Assembly: GCA_902462015.1 (NCBI GenBank)
Contig: CABPZV010000130.1
Location: 1-5,936 of the forward strand
DNA: 5,936 nucleotides
Reading direction: 5' to 3'
From: an uncultured Eubacteriales bacterium
Lineage (GTDB): Bacteria > Bacillota > Clostridia > Oscillospirales > CAG-272
In this document: in pieces, positions 1-5,341 of the stretch
Layout of the letters: every line of letters starts with the position of its first letter
Position numbering within the stretch: position 1 is the first letter of the stretch
Notes under the pieces: model-generated
Seen by the model: only the letters and a program-made list of their open reading frames with translations
Databases searched by the model: none
What the model was told of the DNA's origin: nothing
Position numbers and translations under genes: made by a program

Positions 1-177
1 GTTAGACGTGACGGAGAGGGAAATCGGTAATGCAGAAAGGTGTGTAATCTTGAATAGCCCTGTAAAGAAGAATAATCAGTTGCTGGATCGTGCCAAAGAG
101 CTCCGCCGTGAAATGACCCCGCAGGAAAGGAAGCTTTGGTATTGCTTTCTACGGCGCTATCCTGTCAAAATATATAA
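1..177 (+). repeat. Left arm of 177-bp inverted repeat
   Basis: This stretch matches the reverse complement of 5055-5231 at 176 of 177 positions. The single difference is T at 80 against the complement of G5152. Position p pairs with 5232-p. The match ends at base 177, where this copy reads TATATAACTTAGG and the other TATATAAACAACG. The left limit is unknown because the arm runs off the window edge. It contains the last 20 bases of the MITE-like repeat (1-20) and the first 43 codons or so of the DUF559 gene. Confidence 0.95.
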
Positions 178-202
178 CTTAGGCAAGATGTCCCATCATT
201 AA
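50..202 (+). pseudogene. Truncated DUF559 nuclease gene, N-terminal fragment
   Basis: This is a broken copy of the intact nuclease gene on the opposite strand at 4802-5182. It keeps the same TTG start, with GAAAGG at 35-40 nine bases upstream, and encodes the same N-terminus through VKIY (about 42 residues). It then runs into unrelated sequence, adds NLGKMSHH and stops at 200-202. The lost part holds every predicted catalytic residue of the family (the DF, IEVDG and QH motifs), so the product cannot be a working nuclease. Near-perfect identity with the intact copy implies recent duplication, or ongoing exchange between the two copies. The remaining codons of the gene are not found downstream in 178-440, so this is a truncation and not a simple insertion that leaves both halves in the window. 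An in-frame GTG at position 8 would give a longer reading frame but has no clear ribosome binding site. Confidence 0.8.
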
Positions 203-222
203 GGCGACAGCCTTAATGATGG
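193..222. repeat. Perfect 12-bp hairpin with a competing outer stem
   Basis: CCATCATTAAGG (193-204) and CCTTAATGATGG (211-222) pair perfectly around a 6-base loop. An alternative 8-bp stem, AAGGCGAC (201-208) with GTCGCCTT (222-229), uses part of the same bases, so the two folds exclude each other. There is no T-run after it, so it is not a standard terminator. Confidence 0.8.
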
Positions 223-251
223 TCGCCTTTCAGTCGGCGGGTTACATTTCA

Positions 252-287
252 CCATTCAGTGGGAGATACAATCTCCGACTGGAATGG
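252..287. repeat. Imperfect 15-bp hairpin
   Basis: CCATTCAGT (252-260) plus GGAGAT (262-267) pair with ATCTCC (271-276) plus ACTG (278-281) and AATGG (283-287). The stem carries one G-G mismatch (261/277) and one bulged G (282), around an ACA loop. Imperfect subterminal hairpins of this kind are seen in IS200/IS605 ends; here the assignment is not proven. Confidence 0.7.
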
Positions 288-373
288 CTGCCACGCCATT
301 TGACGGGGTAAGCCCCTTATTGAACTAAATGAGGATTTCTGCGGCGGATTGAATCGAATTCACGTTTTTAGCT

Positions 374-396
374 GTTCGTGGGAAAATTGAACGAAC
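374..396. promoter_or_regulatory. Small dyad just upstream of the -35 box
   Basis: GTTCGT (374-379) and ACGAAC (391-396) form a perfect 6-bp dyad with an 11-base spacer, ending four bases before the -35 hexamer of the promoter at 401. The position would suit an activator or repressor site, but I recognise no known operator, and a dyad of this size could occur by chance. Confidence 0.25.
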
Positions 397-400
397 CTGC

Positions 401-429
401 TTGACAAAACTCGGATTAGATGTTATTAT
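401..429 (+). promoter_or_regulatory. Sigma-A-type promoter of the B12-riboswitch unit
   Basis: A perfect -35 hexamer TTGACA (401-406) is followed after 17 bases by TATTAT (424-429), one mismatch from the consensus -10. Transcription would begin near 436, about 20 bases before the riboswitch aptamer, giving a leader of roughly 220 bases before the start codon. Confidence 0.8.
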
Positions 430-457
430 ATACACGCAATCGAAAAATTAATAGAAT

Positions 458-575
458 AATTCCGAATCCGGCACATTGCCGGTCAGAGGTAAGCCCGGTG
501 AAAATCCGGCACAACTGTCATTTCCGTAATTAAAAGACAAATATGTTTTTATAAGTCGGGACACCCATCGGAATT
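458..575 (+). ncRNA. Cobalamin (B12) riboswitch aptamer
   Basis: The leader has the conserved parts of the cobalamin riboswitch family in order. A closing P1 stem pairs AATTCCGA (458-465) with TCGGAATT (568-575), 8 perfect pairs. A short hairpin CCGGCA/TGCCGG lies at 468-482. The hallmark core reads GGTAAGCCCGGTGAAAATCC (488-507), with CCGG/CCGG flanking the TGAAAAT loop, and is followed by ACTGTC (514-519). A B12-box-like sequence AAGTCGGGACACC lies at 553-565. The family binds cobalamin and normally lowers expression of the downstream gene when B12 is plentiful. The aptamer is short (118 bases) and lacks a clear version of the CCCC segment usually found between the core and ACTGT, so it may be a reduced or variant class. 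It sits between a strong promoter and a single surface-protein gene. Confidence 0.85.
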
Positions 576-576
576 T

Positions 577-631
577 GGATTTACATTTTTGGACATGAAA
601 AATGCATCCGGTTCCAAATCCTGCAGGGATT
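577..631 (+). promoter_or_regulatory. Putative riboswitch expression platform
   Basis: Right after the aptamer, two folds compete. In one, GGATTT (577-582) pairs with AAATCC (616-621), enclosing a perfect 7-bp hairpin CATTTTT/AAAAATG (584-590 with 598-604). In the other, AATCC (617-621) pairs with GGATT (627-631). Neither has a T-run, so control of translation seems more likely than termination. However, neither stem covers the GAAAGG site at 641-646 directly. The mechanism is inferred. Confidence 0.4.
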
Positions 632-659
632 AATAGAGACGAAAGGAATGGCATTAAAA

Positions 660-1589
660 ATGAAGAAAAAAGTATTTGCATTTGCCGCCGCATTTGCTGT
701 GGCGTGTTCGCTGTTTGTTTGTGTGTCAGCGGCAAGTGAAACAAAGGTTTATGTAACTGTTTCAGATGACAGCGGGGCGCTTGTAATGAAAGCAGACAGC
801 GTTACGGTATCGGATATTGACGGAGACGGTTCTCTGACCGTAAACGATGCGCTTTACTGTGCTCATGAGCAGTATTATAACGGAGGTGCTTCGGACGGAT
901 ATGCGTCTGAAAACACACAGTACGGAGTCAGCCTCACAAAGCTTTGGGGTGTATCGAATGGCGGAAGCTACGGGTACTATGTCAATAACTCTATGGCGAT
1001 GTCGCTTTCCGATGTCGTGTCGGACGGTGATTACATAAATGCATACGTCTATACTGATACCGCCGCATGGTCTGACACATACTGTTATTTTGACTCGCAT
1101 AATTATACAGCGGAAGAAGGCGGAAGTGTAAGGCTTACGCTCAAGGCAGTCGGTTTTGACGAGGAATATAACCCTGTATCAAATCCGGTTTCCGGCGCTG
1201 CTATCGTAATAGACGGAGTTAAAACAGAATATGTGACGGCTGAGGACGGCTCGGTTTCTATAGCACTTGATAAGTCGGGAAGCTTTGTCATCAGCGCGGT
1301 ATCCGACAGTCAGATACTTGTTCCTCCGGTAAGCATTCTGAAAGTTGACGCAGTAACGGCAGCTCCTGTTTCTTCGGATACTGCAGACAGTTCAGATGTT
1401 GAGACTGATGCACAGACAGAAGTACAGAATCCGGTATCGGACGAATCGGTGACTACTGCTCCGGCGGCTGTAAAAACGGAGACTGCTCCTGCAACAGCTG
1501 ACAGCGGTATAATCGTTTCTGCGGTTGTACTTTCCGCGGCTGCCTGCGCCGTATCTGTTACGGTCGCAGCCGGCAGAAAGAAAAAATAA
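660..1589 (+). CDS. Secreted wall-anchored DUF4430-like protein, putative B12-capture protein
   Basis: This 309-residue protein has a signal peptide (MKKKVFAF... to about residue 25, cut near VSAA/SE). A DUF4430-like region follows at about 28-145, with LWGVSNGGSYGYYVN at 95-109 and many aromatic residues. Inside it is a calcium-loop-like DIDGDGSLTVND at 52-63, with Asp at 52, 54, 56 and 63. A beta-rich Ig/Cna-B-like domain spans about 150-230 and a Thr/Ser/Ala-rich spacer 231-275. The tail is APATADSG, a hydrophobic segment 284-305 and RKKK, resembling a non-canonical sortase signal. DUF4430 is related to the C-terminal domain of transcobalamin and intrinsic factor, and the gene follows a B12 riboswitch, so surface corrinoid binding is a reasonable inference, not shown. 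ATG 660 is chosen because GAAAGG (641-646) lies 13 bases before it and one base before ATG 648, which would add MALK. The domain could instead serve adhesion. Confidence 0.85.
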   Translation: MKKKVFAFAAAFAVACSLFVCVSAASETKVYVTVSDDSGALVMKADSVTVSDIDGDGSLTVNDALYCAHEQYYNGGASDGYASENTQYGVSLTKLWGVSNGGSYGYYVNNSMAMSLSDVVSDGDYINAYVYTDTAAWSDTYCYFDSHNYTAEEGGSVRLTLKAVGFDEEYNPVSNPVSGAAIVIDGVKTEYVTAEDGSVSIALDKSGSFVISAVSDSQILVPPVSILKVDAVTAAPVSSDTADSSDVETDAQTEVQNPVSDESVTTAPAAVKTETAPATADSGIIVSAVVLSAAACAVSVTVAAGRKKK

Positions 1590-1610
1590 AATAATTGCTG
1601 ATAAAATAAA

Positions 1611-1649
1611 AATTCCGCAGCGGTGTTATAGTACCGCTGCGGAATTTTT
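1611..1649. terminator. Bidirectional rho-independent terminator between convergent genes
   Basis: AATTCCGCAGCGGT (1611-1624) and ACCGCTGCGGAATT (1633-1646) form a perfect 14-bp stem around an 8-base loop. On the + strand it runs into TTTTTGTCC, ending the B12 unit 22 bases after its stop codon. On the - strand it runs into ATTTTTATTTTAT, so it can also end the hsdR transcript, whose stop codon lies 41 bases upstream of the stem. Confidence 0.92.
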
Positions 1650-1689
1650 GTCCTTATGATGAAAAAGCAAATACCGAAAAATTTGTTAA

Positions 1690-4600
1690 TTAAAGTACTC
1701 CTGAATATTTGTCAAAGAAGTCTGAAAGCTTATTGATGACAATCTGTTTCTTATCGTCGCGATTCCCTCCGAAGCGTGAAACAGGCGGCATAATTTTGTC
1801 GATATCTGTTCCGAATGTTTTAAGGCTGCCGTCTCGGAAGGAATTGTCTATAAACCTTCTGGTTTCCTCCGGTTTCAGCCCTTCATCACTTATAATTCTG
1901 TTAAGCTCTTTTTCCTTTTCGGAAGCGATGAATTCACGCCATTCGAGAAGTATGTCAGAGACGTCGTTTATTCCTGCTATAAAGGTTTCAATCAGCTCCT
2001 TTTTGCTTCTTAATTCAGGACTTGCTTCAACCGCTCTGCGAATGGATATCAGCATTTCCTTGTCGTCGCAGTGAGCGTCATGATACTTTTTGACAAGAAT
2101 CAGGATATAATCAATGTTTATGTCAATCTGTTTTATAAGCTCAATTTCAAAAACTATATCACTGTTGATATTTTCCTTATTATCAATGTCATGGTGTTTT
2201 TTCCATTCGTCGTGCAGGTCTTGGTATCTGCTTAAATAGTCTTGCATTTCGCGTTCCGAAAGGATTTCATTTCCGGAAAACTCATCAAATGAAATCAGAA
2301 TGTTTCTCATTCGCAGAATTGCCCCGAACAGACTGATAAACTCCTTTTGTTTGGATTCTCCGATGATTGCAGGTTCGGAAAGCGGAAATTTTTGAATCAG
2401 CTCCTGAATCATGTCACAATATCCCGGTCTTGAATTTCCGTCTTTGTCGGTATATCCGTGATAATAATCGCCGTAACCCTTCAACAGAACAATTCCGCCG
2501 GCTTCTCTGTCTCCGAAAAGAGAGATTGCGTCGTCTGTCCGCTTGTGAAGATTGCGGAAGCATACTATATTTCCAAAGGTTTTAATTGAATTCAATATTC
2601 GGTTTGTTCTTGAAAACGCTTGGATAAGTCCGTGCATTTTCAAATTTTTGTCTACCCAAAGTGTGTTAAGCGTAGTGGCGTCGAATCCGGTCAGAAACAT
2701 ATTGACGACAATCAGAATATCAAGATCCTTGTTTTTCATACGCAGAGAGACGTCCTTGTAATAATTCTGAAAGCTCTCGCCCGACGTGTCGTAATTGGTT
2801 TTAAACATCTCATTGTAGTCCCGGATAGCCGATTCCAAAAAGTCGCGGGAAGATTTGTCCAGATTATTGGTGTCTTCGAGATTTTCCTCGTCAATCATAC
2901 CGTCGCTCTCTTCTTCGTTTGCGCTGTAGCTGTAAATTAAAGCGGTTTTAAGCTTTTTTGTTGGATTTTCCGACATCTGCCGTTTAAATTCAGAGTAATA
3001 GAGCTTAGCGGCGTCGACCGACGAGACTGCAAAAATCGAATTAAAACCGCTCAGCCGCTGCTTTTGCCTGATTTCTTTGACTGTCTTCCATCCGTCTGAG
3101 CAGGCCGCTGTCTCAATGTTCTGCAATACGCTGAACGAATATGTTTTTTCATTTCGGTAGGTTTTAGCGTTGAAATGGTCAAGTATATACTTTGTAACAA
3201 GCGAAATTCTTTCGGGTGCGAGATACGCTCTTTCTCTGTCGATATCCGCGACCTGCTTGTCGTCGATGTCCGGTTCCATATCCATAGTCTTGATGTAATC
3301 AACTCGGAAGGGAAGCACGTTTTTGTCATTGATGGCGTCCACAATTGTATATGTATGAAGCTTGTCTCCGAATGCCTGCGCAGTAGTTCGCAGGTCAGGC
3401 GTTTTTCCGGTTCCCGAATTGACGGCGAAAATCGGTGTACCAGTGAAGCCGAAAAGATGATACTTTTTAAAGTGCTTTGTTATAGCGGTGTGCATATCTC
3501 CGAACTGGCTTCTGTGACATTCATCAAAGATTATAACGACGTGCTTGTCATATATCTCATGAGCCTGATTTTTCTTTATAAATGCGGAAAGCTTCTGAAT
3601 TGTAGTGATTATGATTTTGTATTCATGCGGATTTCCGCGTCTGTCCCTGTTTTCAAGCTGGCGCTGTAAAACAGCGGTTGATGTATTGCTGTTGGCAGCC
3701 CCCTTTTCAAAGCGGTCGTATTCCTTCATGGTTTGATAGTCAAGGTCTTTTCGGTCGACTACAAACATCACTTTGTCGATGTAGGGGAGCTCTGCCGCAA
3801 GCTGAGCCGTTTTAAACGATGTCAGTGTTTTTCCGCTTCCGGTGGTGTGCCAGATGTAACCGCCGCCGGCAATACTTCCGTATTTTTTGTAATTGTTTGC
3901 AATATCAATACGGTTTAATATGCGCTCTGTTGCCGCAATCTGATATGGCCTCATAACAAGCAGCATATTTTCCGAGGTAAAAACACAATACCTTGTCAGA
4001 ATGTTCAGAAGCGTGTGCTTTGAAAAAAAGGTTTTTGTAAAATCAATCAGGTCGGTTATAATGCGGTTTCCGGCGTCCGCCCAGAATGAGGTAAACTCAA
4101 AGCTGTGACTTGTTTTTTCCTTGGGAGCTTTTGAGAAAGCGGAAGACTCCTTGATATGGTTCATGCGCGTTGTGTTTGAATAATACTTTGTGTTTGTACC
4201 GTTTGAAATGACAAAGATTTGTACATATTCATATAGTCCGCTTGCCGCCCAGAAGCTTTCACGCTGATAGCGTTCGATTTGATTGAAAGCTTCGCGGATT
4301 GCGACTCCGCGCCTTTTAAGCTCAGTATGTACCAGCGGCAGACCGTTTACAAGCACGGTAACGTCGTAACGGTTGTCATGTGTTCCATCGGTCACGGTAT
4401 ACTGGTTAATAACCTGAAGCCGATTGTTGTGAATGTTCTTCTTGTCGAGCAGATAAATGTTTTTCGTTGTTCCGTTGTCACAGTGCAGAATTTGTATATG
4501 GTCGTCATGTATGCGACGTGTTTTCTCGGCAATGCCGTCGTTTTTTCCGGCGATACATTCGGTGAAAAAACGATTCCATTCGTTTTCTGAAAAGGTGAAG

Positions 4601-4815
4601 CTGTTCAATAGCTCAAGCTGTCTGCGCAGATTAGATATCAGCGCCTTTTCATCGTGTATAGCAAGGTATTCATATCCTTGCTTTGTCAGCATTGAGATAA
4701 ATTCCTGTTCAAGCGCCGCTTCGCTTTGGTAAGCCTCCGAGCGTTTTTCCTGCGGCTTGTATTCGGTTACAACTGTGCTTTCGGTGGATTGGGCAACGAT
4801 GTTATAAGCGTTCAT
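1690..4815 (-). CDS. hsdR: Type I restriction enzyme R (endonuclease/translocase) subunit
   Basis: This 1041-residue protein is the motor and nuclease subunit of a type I restriction-modification complex (R2M2S). It cuts unmethylated DNA after ATP-driven translocation. The N-terminal PD-(D/E)XK nuclease is intact: D151 in NRYDVTVLVNG, with E165 and K167 in TELKRRG, at the numbers known for EcoR124I. The SF2 motor follows: Walker A HTTGSGKT (323-330), DECH box (431-434), FTGTP (457-461), a motif V region VVNMFLTGFD (703-712) and motif VI QAFSRTNR (732-739). A helical region of about 270 residues completes it. The length is close to EcoR124I (about 1038), so this is a type IC-like enzyme and looks complete. 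The start has AGGAAAGG (4826-4833) ten bases upstream and overlaps the end of the DUF559 gene by 14 bases, implying coupled translation. It is last in the operon, followed by the shared terminator. Confidence 0.97.
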   Translation of the reverse strand: MNAYNIVAQSTESTVVTEYKPQEKRSEAYQSEAALEQEFISMLTKQGYEYLAIHDEKALISNLRRQLELLNSFTFSENEWNRFFTECIAGKNDGIAEKTRRIHDDHIQILHCDNGTTKNIYLLDKKNIHNNRLQVINQYTVTDGTHDNRYDVTVLVNGLPLVHTELKRRGVAIREAFNQIERYQRESFWAASGLYEYVQIFVISNGTNTKYYSNTTRMNHIKESSAFSKAPKEKTSHSFEFTSFWADAGNRIITDLIDFTKTFFSKHTLLNILTRYCVFTSENMLLVMRPYQIAATERILNRIDIANNYKKYGSIAGGGYIWHTTGSGKTLTSFKTAQLAAELPYIDKVMFVVDRKDLDYQTMKEYDRFEKGAANSNTSTAVLQRQLENRDRRGNPHEYKIIITTIQKLSAFIKKNQAHEIYDKHVVIIFDECHRSQFGDMHTAITKHFKKYHLFGFTGTPIFAVNSGTGKTPDLRTTAQAFGDKLHTYTIVDAINDKNVLPFRVDYIKTMDMEPDIDDKQVADIDRERAYLAPERISLVTKYILDHFNAKTYRNEKTYSFSVLQNIETAACSDGWKTVKEIRQKQRLSGFNSIFAVSSVDAAKLYYSEFKRQMSENPTKKLKTALIYSYSANEEESDGMIDEENLEDTNNLDKSSRDFLESAIRDYNEMFKTNYDTSGESFQNYYKDVSLRMKNKDLDILIVVNMFLTGFDATTLNTLWVDKNLKMHGLIQAFSRTNRILNSIKTFGNIVCFRNLHKRTDDAISLFGDREAGGIVLLKGYGDYYHGYTDKDGNSRPGYCDMIQELIQKFPLSEPAIIGESKQKEFISLFGAILRMRNILISFDEFSGNEILSEREMQDYLSRYQDLHDEWKKHHDIDNKENINSDIVFEIELIKQIDINIDYILILVKKYHDAHCDDKEMLISIRRAVEASPELRSKKELIETFIAGINDVSDILLEWREFIASEKEKELNRIISDEGLKPEETRRFIDNSFRDGSLKTFGTDIDKIMPPVSRFGGNRDDKKQIVINKLSDFFDKYSGVL

Positions 4816-5182
4816 ATTCCTTTCGCCTTTCCTGAATATTTTTATCTATCTCATTACAAACGGCCTGAAATTTCCTGTCTATTTCTCTGTTTGAAAACCG
4901 TATTACTTTCAAATCATATTTTTCAAGGCATTTTGTGCGCGCCGTATCATATGCCATGCCATCTTCTGTATAATGCTGGCTTCCATCAACCTCAATGACC
5001 AATCTGGCAGAAGCACAATAGAAATCTGCAATAAATGAATCAATAATTCGTTGTTTATATATTTTGACAGGATAGCGCCGTAGAAAGCAATACCAAAGCT
5101 TCCTTTCCTGCGGGGTCATTTCACGGCGGAGCTCTTTGGCACGATCCAGCAGCTGATTATTCTTCTTTACAGGGCTATTCAA
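4802..5182 (-). CDS. DUF559 / Vsr-like endonuclease-fold protein inside the type I RM operon
   Basis: A 126-residue protein of the DUF559 family, which has a Vsr-like PD-(D/E)XK nuclease fold. The N-terminal helix LLDRAKELRREMTPQERKLW (11-30) and the VKIYKQRIID strand (39-48) are typical. Likely active-site residues are D53 in IADFYC, E64 and D66 in VIEVDG, and Q69-H70, followed by VIRFSNRE (93-100). Substrate and cellular role are unknown. Start: TTG at 5182 with GAAAGG (5192-5197) nine bases upstream gives the usual family length. The frame stays open to a TTG at 5269, but that extension (GLASPFGRGGTS...) is translated from a repeat and has no clear ribosome binding site. The 3' end overlaps hsdR by 14 bases. 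It lies between hsdS and hsdR, suggesting a role with the restriction system, although it may simply travel with the adjacent repeat. A truncated copy lies at the left window edge. Confidence 0.85.
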   Translation of the reverse strand: MNSPVKKNNQLLDRAKELRREMTPQERKLWYCFLRRYPVKIYKQRIIDSFIADFYCASARLVIEVDGSQHYTEDGMAYDTARTKCLEKYDLKVIRFSNREIDRKFQAVCNEIDKNIQERRKEYERL

Positions 5183-5231
5183 GATTACACACCTTTCTGC
5201 ATTACCGATTTCCCTCTCCGTCACGTCTAAC
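5055..5231 (-). repeat. Right arm of 177-bp inverted repeat
   Basis: This is the partner of bases 1-177, 176/177 identical in reverse complement. It covers the first 43 codons or so of the intact DUF559 gene, its ribosome binding site and the last 20 bases of the MITE-like repeat. The identity may extend past 5231 into the rest of that repeat, but the other copy leaves the window there. Confidence 0.95.
5192..5197 (-). promoter_or_regulatory. Ribosome binding site deciding the DUF559 TTG start
   Basis: On the - strand GAAAGG is followed by nine bases and TTG at 5182. No comparable site precedes the upstream in-frame TTG (5269) or GTG (5224). The same site is kept in the left copy at 35-40. 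Confidence 0.6.
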
Positions 5232-5341
5232 GACGTGCCACCTCTCCCAAAGGGAGAGGCAAGTCCCAACTTTTGCAGTCGCCGCTTACCTTGGCTCTCC
5301 CTTTGGGAGAGCTGTCAGCACGTTAGGGCTGACTGAGAGGG
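5212..5341 (-). repeat. 130-bp MITE-like hairpin repeat between hsdS and DUF559 gene
   Basis: The ends are near-perfect inverted repeats: CCCTCTCCGTCA (5212-5223) against the reverse complement of TGACTGAGAGGG (5330-5341), 11 of 12. Inside are three perfect hairpins: CCTCTCCC/GGGAGAGG with an AAA loop (5241-5259), GCTCTCCC/GGGAGAGC with a TTT loop (5294-5312), and GTCAGC/GCTGAC (5314-5333). It has the look of a non-autonomous, REP- or MITE-type interspersed repeat of Clostridia, from memory of similar sequences. No clear target-site duplication is visible. It supplies the stop codon of hsdS (5323-5325). The last 20 bases of a second copy lie at 1-20. It lacks a T-run and is not an ordinary terminator, but it could weaken or process the operon mRNA. 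Confidence 0.75.

Larger units (their letters stand above)
178..400. other. Non-coding, hairpin-rich segment; possible mobile-element remnant
   Basis: I see no gene on either strand. The segment starts exactly where the left DUF559 copy is broken. Its first 140 bases are densely structured: a perfect 12-bp hairpin at 193-222, a long imperfect hairpin at 252-287, and a GGGG/CCCC hairpin at 305-316. Such clusters are typical of the ends of IS200/IS605-type elements and their associated RNAs, but no transposase or TnpB codons are recognisable, so that identity is a guess. The right part (about 330-400) is plain AT-rich sequence leading to the promoter at 401, with a small dyad at 374-396. Confidence 0.35.

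Noticed and set aside
178..340. Group II intron or tRNA
   Set aside because: No domain V-like sequence, no reverse-transcriptase codons and no cloverleaf with a T-loop could be found; the hairpins do not fit either.
448..744. 98-residue reading frame on the - strand
   Set aside because: It lies antisense to the riboswitch and to the signal peptide of the surface-protein gene, resembles no family I know, and has no ribosome binding site.
3175..3669. 164-residue + strand frame inside hsdR
   Set aside because: It is antisense to the helicase motifs of a fully intact hsdR; its length is a by-product of codon bias.
5183..5269. Longer DUF559 protein starting at TTG 5269
   Set aside because: The extra residues are translated from the hairpin repeat and no ribosome binding site precedes this TTG, while GAAAGG nine bases before TTG 5182 gives the usual family length.
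5241..5312. CRISPR repeats or a terminator, because of the two CTCTCCC/GGGAGAG hairpins
   Set aside because: Only two hairpins occur, with different loops and no regular spacers, and no T-run follows. They are the arms of one interspersed repeat.
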